From NCBI RefSeq assembly GCF_010183535.1, contig NC_071329.1, positions 17,498,879 to 17,562,878 on the forward strand: 64,000 bases of DNA. The letters are read 5' to 3'. Origin of the DNA: Caenorhabditis remanei (Eukaryota; Nematoda; Chromadorea; Rhabditida; Rhabditidae). Of this stretch, positions 20,341 through 30,636 are shown piece after piece. The notes below the pieces were generated by a model. It ran no database searches and was not told the DNA's origin. It worked only from the letters and a program-made list of their open reading frames with translations. Numbering within the stretch: the first letter of the stretch is position 1; every line of letters begins with the position of its first letter. The position numbers and the translations under genes were made by a program.

Positions 20341-22083
20341 ATGCCGCCGAAATTATCAAAAGTTGCTAATAAACACAACGGAGTTAAAGGCGTCGAAGCC
20401 TTAGAAAATAGGCACGAGAAGATAAAACGAGAACTTCGTGATAATTTGTCTGATGCCAATGGTCGATTAACCAAATCTGAATCTGCAATCGTTGAATTGA
20501 AAAATATCATAACACAAAAAGACGAGGAAATTGCTGAACTGAAGTTGACATTGATGAATAAAAGAGATATAGAAAATCAACTGAAAAATGCGCAGAAAGC
20601 TCTGGAGTCCAGTCAACGATCATCAGAATTCGTTTCGAATCAAGTGGCGAATCTTCATCGCGAAAACAATAATCTGAAAGATAAAATCAATTTCTTGAAT
20701 AATAACATTCTGTTAGCTGAAAGAAACAAGGAAGAATCGATGAGAGACGCTGTTCTGGCAAGAAATTCTGAAAACATTCACAGAAAGAAGGCATTGGATA
20801 TGAATAATAAACTGAACAGTCTGAAACTTCAATCTCCTAGTGGTGGAACGAAGCTGAAAAAATACGGGGATATTCGGAAAACCGATACCAAAATTTCCCG
20901 ATTTAAACGATGTCTTGAGTTTCTGAAGAAAGATGTAGACGAGGACGACTTCGATGCATTCATCACTGATTTCTGTCATTATATCGCAAAGGATCCATCT
21001 TTTTCATACAAGAATTGCTTATCAGACATGGATTCGTTCCTGGCAGTTGTCAAATTCAAGTTCTCGGATACCGTTCTGAAAGATCTGAAAGCTTTTCTCA
21101 CCGAAAAATTGGGGTATGACATCTTCAGTTCTCGTAACAAAATCGATAATCTTCGCAAACTCCACTCGACTGTTGACGATTATGAGATCACCACGAAAGA
21201 AACTATGAAAAAAGTGGGATCGCGAGAAGTCAATGCGAAATCGGCAATCATTAAAGCAAAAGACGTATCCGCATTAATCTGTATGCGACTCGAAAGACTA
21301 TCTGATAGCAATCAGCTCCGATTCAAGAGTGAAGATGATCCTGTTGTTGTCGGATACGGCGGTGATAAGGGTGGATCTCAAACCAAACTCTGCATCATGT
21401 TTGGTAGTATCGATCAGCCGAACAATCCCCACAGTCTTCTACTTGTGGGAATGTATGACGGATCCGATGACTACAAGTCACTGCAGGATAATATGGGCTC
21501 GGTGTTCGAACAGATTAATGAGTTATCCACGCTGACATATAAGGAGAAAGGCCATGTGATCACTCGTCCTGTCGTCGTCGTTGCCATCGGCGACTGTAAA
21601 TTCTTATCCTCGATTTTAGGTCACGCAGGACAGTCCTGTTCGACGCCATGTTTCTGTTGCAAACTGGCATGGTCATGTAGACCTCCACACGCAACTCTTC
21701 TTGCTGACTTCGATTTCTCGATCGCTGCTGATGAATACGATCCGGAAGACTTGAAAAGTCCACTTTTGAATCTTCCACCTTCCTCTGTCGGTCCACCCAT
21801 TCTTCATGTGATGCTCGGAATCGTCCAGAACTACGTCTTGAATCCTCTCGTAGCGTTGTGCAATGTTCTCGATTATGGTGAAGATTTGCCAGATGATTTA
21901 AAAGACCAGAAAAAGATGCTTCGAACGTTGGAACAGGAAGAATCAGATTATAAAGGACGTGTTGAAGTTCTTGAATCCTCAGTTCGTTCAATTGATTCAT
22001 TGGTAGAAGTTGTGAAGAAGACAAAGAATTCTGGGAAGAAAAAATCGATATGTCATCATGTTGTCAATCTGAGCATTGTTTGA
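20341..22083 (+). CDS. Transposase-like protein, N-terminal frame (coiled coil plus RNase H-like core)
   Basis: 580 codons, starting two bases after a TTTTCAG. Residues ~20-165 are a Lys/Glu/Asn-rich coiled coil. From ~180 the sequence is globular and contains GYGGDKGGSQTKL (Asp at 342) and AIGDCKFLSSILGHAG (Asp at 418), with CSTPCFCCKLAW soon after. The two strand-end Asp residues followed by a Cys cluster fit an RNase H-fold transposase core. I cannot place it in a named superfamily; a CACTA-, KDZ- or other lineage is possible. The frame changes at its 3' end: the continuation lies one base back (-1), overlapping from 21996 to 22083. An A6 run at 22039-22044 lies in the overlap. Confidence 0.7.
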   Translation: MPPKLSKVANKHNGVKGVEALENRHEKIKRELRDNLSDANGRLTKSESAIVELKNIITQKDEEIAELKLTLMNKRDIENQLKNAQKALESSQRSSEFVSNQVANLHRENNNLKDKINFLNNNILLAERNKEESMRDAVLARNSENIHRKKALDMNNKLNSLKLQSPSGGTKLKKYGDIRKTDTKISRFKRCLEFLKKDVDEDDFDAFITDFCHYIAKDPSFSYKNCLSDMDSFLAVVKFKFSDTVLKDLKAFLTEKLGYDIFSSRNKIDNLRKLHSTVDDYEITTKETMKKVGSREVNAKSAIIKAKDVSALICMRLERLSDSNQLRFKSEDDPVVVGYGGDKGGSQTKLCIMFGSIDQPNNPHSLLLVGMYDGSDDYKSLQDNMGSVFEQINELSTLTYKEKGHVITRPVVVVAIGDCKFLSSILGHAGQSCSTPCFCCKLAWSCRPPHATLLADFDFSIAADEYDPEDLKSPLLNLPPSSVGPPILHVMLGIVQNYVLNPLVALCNVLDYGEDLPDDLKDQKKMLRTLEQEESDYKGRVEVLESSVRSIDSLVEVVKKTKNSGKKKSICHHVVNLSIV

Positions 22084-22910
22084 TGCCGCACTGTCAAAAC
22101 ACGGAATTCCGTCGTTCGGATTCATTTGTATGTGATTCTTGTGACAAATCGATTCACTATGTGTGTTGCTTTGTGATCGATTCCACTGTGGACACAGTTT
22201 CGAGATGCCTTGATTGTCGATTTTCCTTACAAACTTTCGATGACCGATTCCAAGTGTTGACAGAAATTCGCGATAGAATATATGAGCAGCTGGAAAGTGA
22301 TGAAGACGTTCTGAAAGATGTTTCGATTGATAGAGAAAATTTACAATCACTCTTCAGTGACACCAAAGAAACTCGTAAACGTCTGGAATCTGCACTTGAA
22401 TCCATCGGTTGTGGACATAGGACATGGTATCAACAGATTACCGGCAACCAGGCGAGAAAATTGCTTCGTCCTTCTAACATCCAACTTGTGCTTGCCATTT
22501 TTCCCGCTGATTGTTCTCCAAAGCTCCCTCTGATCGAGAAAATCATGCACGATTTGTCGTGGATTATGTCTTTTTGCAACAACAGCAAAAAATCAGATGC
22601 AGAAATCGATGAACTTCAGGACATCCTCTGGAATCTCGAATCGAACATGAAGAAAGCATTCCCATCCGCGACAGTGTCTCCTAAACTGCATTTATTGTTC
22701 GTTCACTTAGTTCCGTACGTGAGAATTCATCGAAGCCTGGGCCATTTGACAGAACAAGGCATGGAACACCTACATGCAATCGTCAATGTGCTTAACGTTA
22801 GATTTTCTGCCGTCACTAACCCTGAGTCGAAAGCTATTCTAATTGTCAAACACCTTGCCAATTTAAATTTCCTTTTTGATACTCACCAATCCTGGTTTCA
22901 ATCCGAGTGA
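22050..22910 (+). CDS. Transposase-like protein, C-terminal frame (PHD-like finger and catalytic Glu region)
   Basis: The frame is open from 21996; first ATG at 22050, 286 codons. It starts with a Cys/His cluster: CQNTEF..., then CDSCDKSIHYVCC and RCLDC, spaced like a PHD-type C4HC3 finger. A helical part follows, and near the end LTEQGMEHLHAIVNVLN supplies a candidate third acidic residue. Together with 20341-22083 it probably encodes one ~850-residue protein, either by -1 frameshifting or with a 1-nt lesion in this copy. TGA at 22908-22910 lies ~400 bp inside the right terminal repeat. Confidence 0.65.
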   Translation: MSSCCQSEHCLMPHCQNTEFRRSDSFVCDSCDKSIHYVCCFVIDSTVDTVSRCLDCRFSLQTFDDRFQVLTEIRDRIYEQLESDEDVLKDVSIDRENLQSLFSDTKETRKRLESALESIGCGHRTWYQQITGNQARKLLRPSNIQLVLAIFPADCSPKLPLIEKIMHDLSWIMSFCNNSKKSDAEIDELQDILWNLESNMKKAFPSATVSPKLHLLFVHLVPYVRIHRSLGHLTEQGMEHLHAIVNVLNVRFSAVTNPESKAILIVKHLANLNFLFDTHQSWFQSE

Positions 22911-23341
22911 ACTTCCATTTCCAGCAGTGCTAATAAACATAGTTTTTTCTGCATGTCGCCAGTTGTTGAAATAACCTGAAAAAATATTCGGCGGCGAAGT
23001 ATTTCCTGAAATTCTGCAACTAACCGCTCTTTCACTGTTTCAGATTGGAACCGTCCATTGCAGAATGTTTGATGAGAAATAACTGGAAAATTAAACATTT
23101 TAAAATCAATTAAACTGTTTTTTAAAATCAATAATATTAAGAAGACACGCATTTATTCAATTAAAAACACATTCTTCGCAATCTTGCATGCTAAAGAATT
23201 AAATGCCAAAATAAAAGAAACACTGAGTAAAAACGAGAGACGCAGAGACACCGCTAATGCGCCAATGCACGGAGAGTACGCCTTGTTGACAGTTCGACGT
23301 CACAGAGCTCCCGAGGATTTTGGAAGCGTAGGGACCAGTGA

Positions 23342-23376
23342 GGTGTCGAGTTAATCAGCGGAGTATTGATTTTACT
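23342..23376 (-). pseudogene. Fragment of zinc-finger array exon 3
   Basis: 35 bp on the minus strand closely match the [17 protein letters not shown] stretch of the neighbouring zinc-finger copies. It starts one base beyond the right end of the transposon at 23340. The flank after it (23380-23700) matches 33632-33960 downstream of copy 4, including CTGCTCTCCACTGAA. Confidence 0.6.
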
Positions 23377-23720
23377 GATTTTTTCATCAACTGCTCTCCA
23401 CTGAAATCAGCGAAAATTTCAGTGCGAAATTCAAAATAACATGTTGTGGCAGAATGAAGACTGCTGGCTGAAACTGAATTGTTTCACTTTGAAAAATCGC
23501 ATAATTTAGAATTTTACTGCACAAAAAATCTACTTCGAGTTTCCTCTAGAAAAAATCAATAATTTCTATCAATTGATTTCTCTCGATATTCATGTATTGA
23601 TGTTTTTTACTGAAAGTCAGTTTATTTTCGCTTTGAAGAAATTGCAAAAATCGGTAAAATTTCACTTAAAAAACAAAAATTCGATGAAAACAATAGCACA
23701 CATATTAAAAAAAAACAGAA

Positions 23721-24795
23721 TCAATGGTTGTAACGATCGTTCATTTTCTTGAAGAACTCTCCAACATTGTTATCGAATCCTCCACTTCCGAATGCAACAA
23801 TCGTTCCATAGAGAACTTCACGGAGGGCATCATGACATTCTGGACGGGCGGTGGCAACACGAGACAATTGATGGGCAATCTGACGAATGTCTTCATCGAA
23901 ACTCTGGAATTATTGATTTTATTGATGGTAAATGCAATGAAAATCTCACAAATTGCGGGGTATTGATCGGTGAACTATTCGAAACATTTCCAATTTCTGA
24001 CTCCATATCCATGTCGAAAACTCCCTGATGTGAAGCTGATGGAGGGAATGCAGATGTCGATAGACCCATAAGAGGCATCAAATCACCGACTTCTTGAACG
24101 ATTGGATTCTCAATTTTGATGGGGAAAGGCGTCGATTTAATCAGCGGAGTATTGATTTTACTCTTTTTTGGCAGCGGAGCGGCGAGCATCAAGCGCGGTT
24201 TTTCTTCAGTTCTATTTTCATTCGATTCAAACAGATCGATCACTTCATCGCCATTTCCGTGATTTCCAGTTTCTTGATTCATAGACACTACAGAATCTGA
24301 ATCGATTTCTGGTTGTTCCTCGGACCGGTCGTTGTCATCATCCATCGCTTCCAAATCCTCTTCTTCTTGCCGAGATCTTTTTGGCGCTTCTTTCGAACGA
24401 TTTTTCTTCGTTTTTGGTGTTGAAGCAGTCCGATTCTTATCCAGAACACGGTTCGTCGACTTTCCGGCCTTGCAACCCCTGGAAAAACAATGTAAATATA
24501 CAGAATAAAAAGTACGAATCTTACAAATTTTTTGGCGTGTTGCGACTGCTTTTCGATGTTTGAGAGGCATGTTTCGTTCGAAGATGTGCGTTTAAATTTG
24601 ATTTGAAGCCAAATCTGAAGCCACAGACGTCACATTCGAACGGCTTTTCTCCAGTGTGAACGACTTCATGACGTTGGACGTCTGGAAAAAAGTCAATATT
24701 ATATATTTTCAACACTTTCTTCAAATTGTACCAGATGGGCGGGCGAATGTTTTGTGACAAACATTGCATTCGTTTCGTCTAGTTGGATTGGTCAT
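23721..24795 (-). CDS. C2H2 zinc-finger protein, array family, copy 2 (type A tail)
   Basis: Exons 24732-24795, 24525-24681, 23950-24478 and 23721-23903, 310 aa. The first finger spans exons 1-2 ([12 protein letters not shown] then DVQRHEVVH); the second is [18 protein letters not shown]. The linker has a basic cluster ([13 protein letters not shown]), an acidic block ([13 protein letters not shown]), the SUMO-interaction-like VIDLFES, and PIKIENP matching hydrophobic-K-x-E. The last exon gives the A tail ([18 protein letters not shown], ending NDRYNH). Likely a nuclear DNA-binding protein; SUMO links are inferred from motifs only. It is intact as far as can be seen. Confidence 0.82.
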
Positions 24796-25229
24796 TTGTG
24801 TAGGAGTCGAGCTATTGCTGAAAATTACAAAAAATTATCAAAAAATATGAGAAAACTGGGAAAAAACAACGAAGAATAGCTATCAATGAGCAAAAAATGA
24901 CGGAAATCGGGATATAAACGAGCATTTTTCAACAGAAAGGAAAATTTCGGTTGTTGATTCGAAAAACTAAAATATTGAAACAAAATCGGAGCCTGGACAG
25001 TAAGTTTTGAGAATGAAATCAAGAAAAATTAATCAATTTCTACAGAAAGACAGTCTTCGGCAAGCTCTTTTTTTTGCGAAATTTGCTGCGAAATAATAAT
25101 TTTACACATTTTTAAACAAAATCGATATTTTCTAACTGTATTAGTCAATGTTGGAATAACAATTAACTGGTAATTGTCCTATTCTAGTGAGATTCGCTGA
25201 TTATTATTTTAAAAATGTGAAAATTATAA

Positions 25230-25310
25230 ATAAATGCAATCGTCCACGAGGACTACACGATTGTCGGAATTTCGGCCGTGCAGTTCGGCCACGGTTCTAA
25301 AAGGCCACGG
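25230..25310. repeat. 85-bp dispersed repeat of the zinc-finger array (first of five)
   Basis: Core reads CGTCCACGAGGACTACACGA then TTGTCGGAATTTCGGCCG and CAGTTCGGCCACGGTT. Copies in the same orientation are at 33483-33566, 37549-37630, 39264-39350 and 41241-41325, four of them followed by GCGCGAGTTTAAATTT or a close variant. Each lies 5' of a minus-strand zinc-finger copy, as part of the duplicated unit. The core is GC-rich compared with its surroundings. Function unknown. Confidence 0.75.
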
Positions 25311-25354
25311 TGATTTTTTCGCTACATTTCCCGTTGACAATTTTTCGCCTCATG

Positions 25355-25829
25355 GACCTATTCTGGGGTAGCAAAAAATAGTTTTTTGCTTATTTTTTGC
25401 TATTCAGAAAGTAGCAAAAAAAGCAAAAAACTCCTGGTTTGGAGGCATTTTTTGCTTGACCTTTTCTAGGCCAGCCCGCGGTTTTCTAGGCCATGTGTAG
25501 ATTTACGGGAGATTTTTTTGCGATTTTTTCAGCATTCATGTACTTTATCGCTACTTTTGAACTGAATTCGTAATTTTATTGATTTATTCCATACTTTGTA
25601 AACGTTAAATGATTTTTTTCCGAACTTTGCTGAAAAAATCCCAAAAAAAGCTCCCGTAAATCTGCACCAAACACAGGTCTTGCAGCGAATGGCCTAGAAA
25701 AGGGCGGGCTGGCCTAGAAAAGGTCAAGCAAAAAATGTCTCCAAACCAGGAGTTTTTTGCTTTTTTTGCTACTTTCTGAATAGCAAAAAATTAGCAAAAA
25801 ACTATTTTTTGCTACCCCAGAATAGGTTC
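25355..25829. repeat. Palindrome with TAGCAAAAAA arms
   Basis: GACCTATTCTGGGGTAGC at the left pairs with GCTACCCCAGAATAGGTTC at the right. Inner arms include AACTCCTGGTTTGGAGGCAT/ATGTCTCCAAACCAGGAGTT and GGCCTAGAAAAGG. Probable MITE between zinc-finger copy 2 and the Tc5-like insertion. Confidence 0.8.
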
Positions 25830-26624
25830 ATCATGGTGCACAGAAAAATGGGTGGGGCTAAGGACTCAGGCAACTCGATATTAATCTAATGAGACGCCAC
25901 ACTAATCTAATCACAATCTCATTAGATTAGCGGCTTTTGCTTGCGCAAACTTCGTTGGCGCCATGGATCCAAGAATAAGTCAGCACAAAACGCGCAAAAT
26001 TTCTTTCAATTTTTGTTTTAATGTTTTTTCTAAGTTTTAATTCTCTATTCATGTCTCGAAAGTCTGAAATCGTTGCGAACTAATTTCGTTTGCGGTTTTA
26101 TCGACTTTTTCACGATTTTCAATTATTAAAAATTGTATTTTTCGGTTTCTATGGCTCTTCAAGTCTTCAACTGCAGTCTTCACTCTTCCACAATTTCCAT
26201 TTGGTTTGAAAGAAAAGTCAACATTGCGATGAAATCATGAATAAATTCTTGGTAAGCAAATTGTTTCTCTTACAATTAACTGTGAATAATAGTTTATTGT
26301 TCAGGAATAATCGTGTACTTCTTCAACATCAGCGCTCTCTACATAGCTTCGAAAGAAAATTCTTTTGTGAGTTCAGACATCAAACAGTTTTTTGGTATTA
26401 ATTTTGTTCATTTTATAGTAAAATTCGCTGACAAGGGAACTCCTTTTAGAAACTGTTTGAGAATTTGCTGAAAATTGGCTCATAGGTAGTTTCGACCATT
26501 CTGAATACGATGACAACAAAAGCTAGTGCCCCTTCCTGCTCCGGAGCTCAAAAAACGAGCTCGAAACTTGCTCCACGCGATTTCGCACTCTTGTCACTCT
26601 CTTCCAAGCAGTATTTTTCTGTGG

Positions 26625-26690
26625 CTTCGGTGGCTAAGTGGTAGTGAGCGGGTGCGGCGGTGGGAGGGTCTGGGGTTCGACTCTCTCCCT
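26625..26690 (+). other. tRNA-like A/B-box pair in Tc5-like TIR
   Basis: Within the left inverted repeat, TGGCTAAGTGG (26631-26641) matches the tRNA A-box consensus and GGTTCGACTCT (26674-26684) the B-box, with spacing normal for Pol III genes. The mirror copy is at about 28920-28990 on the other strand. I do not see a complete cloverleaf or acceptor stem, so I call it tRNA-like and not a tRNA gene. Confidence 0.4.
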
Positions 26691-26832
26691 CAATATTCTT
26701 TTTTTTTCTTTCTTTCGATTTTCATTAACATGGTAATTTTTTATCAAGATTCTTCAAATAATGTATTCGTCGCGATTCGCATCAGGAAAAGCGCGAAATT
26801 ATTCAAGCTAAAAAATTTATTGGAATATAAAA

Positions 26833-28611
26833 CTACTTTTTCTTCTTCTTTTTACAATCGTGATCACAGATAACGAAGTGTTCGAAACAGTATTTGTTTT
26901 TACAATACAGACATCTACAATTAGAAGTTTGTGGACATCCGGTGTGCGCACAGTCTCCAGCGACGTCTCGGGGGAACATCTCTTCCGCAGGCGTTTTGAA
27001 GGTTGGTGGTCTTGGAACGTCGTATCCTGCAGCATGCCACGCGTATTGAACCCATGGTTCTAGCTCCGGTGCGCAAAACTGACGCCAAACGAGAGAGAGA
27101 ACCTGGAAGTGTTAAGTTGAGAATGAGAATACTTCGGATGGTGACTCACTTTCAATGTTTCGTCTCTTGTGTGCATTTTATAATCTGGATGGGTGAGCTG
27201 GGCATAATTTGTGAGAATCTTTATAACTTTCTTGAAACCTCCAAAGATGCCAACATCACAAGGCTGAACACGACCCGTACAACCAGGCGGGATCATCAAG
27301 ATCATCAATTTGTTCGATGCTGGAGTCACGGAGTCGATGGCGCTTTGATCTTTCCAACTGCTCCAACTATCCACAAGAAGTAGAGCATCTTTCGGCATTG
27401 TTGGATCGAAGACCATTTCTTTGAAGAACGTTTTCATGAGTTCCTTTGTCATAATGTGACTTGAATGACATGTCACAACCAGATTGTCAGCGTGATAATG
27501 TCCTTTCTTCGGAAATTCACCGTTTTTCTCCTTGAGCGTAACGAACAATTTTGGATGTAACTTCCCACTGGCAGATATCAGTGGCATCACAGTGTATGAA
27601 TGGGTCGTGGATGATACGTTCTTAACCACACAATGAACGTCTTTCGATCCAGTGTAGGCCAGTGTCCGAGCAGTGTTCATCTCCAATTGGAAGCCACTCT
27701 GATCAGCGTTGAACACATTTGACAGCGGGTATCGTGAAAGAGCGTGATTAACCGATTTCACAAATTCTTGGGAGTCCTTCTCGATTTGATCACGAGTTTT
27801 GTGCCGGATTCTCGAAACAAATTTTGTGATCTTGCGTGATGAGATTCCATATCTTCTTTTCCACCCAGCTAGCCAGTTGTTGGATCCAATGAAATCGTCA
27901 ATATTAATATTTTGTTTTTTGATAATATCAACAATTAGAAAACGAAGAATAGAATCATGCAGAATCTGACCATCCTCAATTTGCTTCCGAACTTCTTTCT
28001 CTAACTCATTGGATAGGAATTCGAGGTTGTTCTTTCTGTTTGCTTTGATGGTTTCTATAATAAAACATATGGATGGGAGCATTACGTTTTATAACTCACT
28101 TTGGATCTCATACTCGCGAAGCTTTTTCAAATGATTTTCATCAACTATGAAACGGAACTTATGTTTCATCGTGCTCAAACTTGGTCTAATCCGGGTACCA
28201 TTGTTGTGATATCCTTCTTTTGACCCATAATATTGAACAGCTTCTTCTACTTTTGATAGCTCCACAAATTCATCTTTCGAAAACTGGATCATGTTTGGCT
28301 TTCCAGGAAGTTGAACAACGTCTGGGTAAACTTTCATTGTGTGATATGCTTCATCTTCTGGGGTCCAGGCTGAAATTAATAGCTACTTGATTAAAAAAAT
28401 ATTATTGAAACATACTCAAGTCTTGCAAATCATCCTCGAAGTGAGATAGATGTTCCGCGGAACTTATCTCATAGTCTCCTTTGTCAATCGATTCACCGAT
28501 ATCAATCAGATGAGCAGCTAACTCCAACTCTTTCTCACTCAAATATGGCCGCTTCGAAGGGTCATCATCTTGGGCAATGATGAAATGGAGGACACGGCGG
28601 AACGTAGACAT
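26833..28611 (-). CDS. Tc5-like DDE transposase
   Basis: Exons 28416-28611, 28100-28369, 27150-28054 and 26833-27102, 546 aa. The N-terminus is helical, with a CENP-B/pogo-type DNA-binding region inferred from NNWLAGWKRRYGIS. The catalytic acids are Asp ~273 (VFNADQSGF), Asp ~384 (ALLLVDSWSSW) and Asp ~422 (GRVQPCDVGIF). The C-terminus is Cys/His-rich (CAHTGC, CRCLYCKNKYC, CDHDC), a likely zinc-binding tail, followed by a lysine run. All three acids and the splice signals are intact. The 3' end overlaps the inner edge of the left TIR closely. Confidence 0.85.
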
Positions 28612-29651
28612 GGTATACAGAGAATATAAGAATAAAAAAACGAATAAAATGTGGGAAAAAGCAAAAAAAAAACCTTATATACGGCTTCAAACCGCTTCTA
28701 GAACTTTCCAAAAGTTCCAGACCAAGAAAACTCGTGGTTGTTGGAGAGGTCATACTGTAAAAAGTTCAAAAAACACAAAATTGATGTTTCTAGAAGCTTT
28801 TACGAGATTTTTCGCGCTTTTCCTGATGCGAATCGCGACGAATACATTATTTGAAGAATCTTGATAAAAAATTACCATGTTAATGAAAATCGAAAGAAAG
28901 AAAAAAAAAAGAATATTGAGGGAGAGAGTCGAACCCCAGACCCTCCCACCGCCGCACCCGCTCACTACCACTTAGCCACCGAAGCCACAGAAAAATACTG
29001 CTTGGAAGAGAGTGACAAGAGTGCGAAATCGCGTGGAGCAAGTTTCGAGCTCGTTTTTTGAGCTCCGGAGCAGGAAGGGGCACTAGCTTTTGTTGTCATC
29101 GTATTCAGAATGGTCGAAACTACCTATGAGCCAATTTTCAGCAAATTCTCAAACAGTTTCTAAAAGGAGTTCCCTTGTGAGTGGACGACAAGGGGAAGCA
29201 GCCGGACAGAGGACAACTTGGATTTTTCCCACTTGCAATGGATTTGCGACTATAATTTTTCTAAAATTTAATAATTTCTACATTTTTTCTGTTATATTTT
29301 TTGTACATTTTGATTGTCAGAATTCTTGTTTTTTTTTTCGAATAAATTTACTATTTCTTATTTTACCTAAAGAATTTTCAAATGTTACTACTAATTACAC
29401 AAGATTCCACGTCAATCTAATGAGATCGCGCGCCAATCTAACTAGACGGTACGCTAATCTAATTAGCTGCGGCGCTAATCTTATTATGCCAACATTGCAG
29501 CTAATCGAACTGACGCCGTAGCTCATTAGATTAATATCGAGTTGCCTGAGGATGTAACCCCGCGGCACAGAAAAATGAGGTTAATAAATTGCAGTGAAGT
29601 GCAGAGAAAGTTTAATGAAAAGTGTTCGTTTGGAAACAAAAACATGGTAGA

Positions 29652-29902
29652 TATTGTCGAAAAAATAAAGTTTCGACAAGGATTTCAAAAAAAAAATTCG
29701 CAGGCTGGAACAAGCAAGCGCATAAAGTTCTGGGCGGAGCTTAAATCTGCAAGCGGCGCGGTTCTTAATTTGAAAAAAACAACTGAAATTAGAAATGCGG
29801 CGATTGCAGTTTAAGCTCCGCCCAGAACTTTATGCGCTTGCTTGTTCCAGCCTGCGAAATTTTTTTTTGAAATCCTTGTCGAAACTTTATTTTTTCGACA
29901 GT
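29652..29902. repeat. TATTGTCG-ended hairpin element
   Basis: Long perfect-looking arms: GCAGGCTGGAACAAGCAAGC and its inverse, plus AGTTCTGGGCGGAGCTTAAA and its inverse, between TATTGTCGAAAAAATAAAG and CTTTATTTTTTCGACAGTA. The ends resemble the elements at 29931, 32997 and 44066. Confidence 0.8.
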
Positions 29903-29930
29903 AAGTCAAAAATTGCTCGAAAAACGTATT

Positions 29931-30067
29931 TATTATCGAAATAAAAAAGTTCCGACATTTTTTCCCCCTCGGTGTTTGCAGACTCAAGCCAAAATTATCA
30001 AATTTTGGCTTGAGTCTGCAAACACCGAGGGGGAAAAAATGTCGGAACTTTTTTGTTGCGACAATAT
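29931..30067. repeat. GTTTGCAGACTC hairpin element, copy 1
   Basis: Arms carry AAAAAAGTTCCGACATTTTT, CGGTGTTTGCAGACTCAAGC and their inverses around an ATTATCAAATTTTGGC centre. Further copies are at 32997-33132 and, with a diverged middle, 44066-44178. Confidence 0.85.
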
Positions 30068-30297
30068 GTTATCAAACCAGAAAGTTTCAAGTGAAAAAAT
30101 CTCAAATTTGACGTTTCAACTGTATTCATCCGTTTTTCGGCGAAGAGAAGCGTAAAAAGTGCAATCCAGTGATCAATCTCCCTCGTTTCTAACTTTTTCA
30201 AGGCATCTAGGAGATAATCTGATAAATGAAATGTTGTAAACTCCTATTTGAAACATTTACAATCACACAAGAGACACCGTACAAATCGGAAAGAATG

Positions 30298-30636
30298 TTG
30301 GATCGGGAAGAAGCAAATTGGGAAGTGACGAATCGCGAATAACACTTTTTCGCAAGTTCCAGTGTTTGAAAGAAACGAAAAGTTGATAATTTTTTGTGCA
30401 GTTTAGTTATTTAGCTTACAAATGGTGTGTTTTCATGTTATTGAACTGATTTTATGAAAATTTGCTTCGCGACGACGGTATATCGAGTGAAGTTCAAAGT
30501 TGTCATCGGCCCCTCTTCTCAATAATTACACAACACACTTTCAAATGAAAGTTTTTTTGATTTCCGACACTGAAACTTAATAAAAAGGCTCTTATCGACT
30601 CGTCACTTCCCGATTTGCTTCTTCCCGATTCGTTTC
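30298..30636. repeat. Imperfect inverted repeat
   Basis: GGATCGGGAAGAAGCAAATT at about 30300 is inverted at about 30600-30636 (CTTCCCGATTTGCTTCTTCC). The spacer is ~260 bp without a supported gene. Confidence 0.55.

Larger units (their letters stand above)
19593..23340 (+). mobile_element. Large unassigned DDE-like transposon
   Basis: 3748 bp bounded by near-perfect 21-bp inverted repeats: CACAGGTCCCTACGCTTCCA at 19593 and TGGAAGCGTAGGGACCAGTG at the right end, with one mismatch. It contains two overlapping long frames of transposase type. No target-site duplication is evident around these ends, so boundaries could be off by a few bases. It begins 12 bp after the stop of zinc-finger copy 1 and ends beside a 35-bp fragment of a zinc-finger exon. 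Confidence 0.75.
26432..29177 (-). mobile_element. Tc5-like (pogo-related) transposon
   Basis: 2746 bp with ~367-bp near-identical terminal inverted repeats (26432-26798 and 28810-29177) starting CAAGGGAACTCC. TGA is duplicated at 26429-26431 and 29178-29180, and the flanks reconstruct a CTGAG site, matching the CTNAG preference with 3-bp TNA duplication known for C. elegans Tc4/Tc5. It encodes a full DDE transposase on the minus strand. Arm near-identity points to recent activity. Confidence 0.85.
25865..29550. mobile_element. Outer inverted-repeat element hosting a Tc5-like insertion
   Basis: CTCAGGCAACTCGATATTAA at the left is perfectly inverted at the right end (29522-29550). Subterminal sequence carries many AATCTAAT(T/G)AG-like repeats in both orientations. 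Without the Tc5-like insert (26432-29177) it would be about 940 bp and has no frame. Just outside, CACAGAAAAATG occurs in direct orientation on both sides (about 25841 and 29564), possibly a target duplication or coincidence. Confidence 0.6.

Noticed and set aside
21560..22024. 154-codon minus-strand open frame
   Set aside because: Antisense shadow of the transposase core; no matching codon pattern.
26625..26690. Complete tRNA gene
   Set aside because: A- and B-boxes are present, but no acceptor stem or convincing anticodon arm could be drawn by eye.
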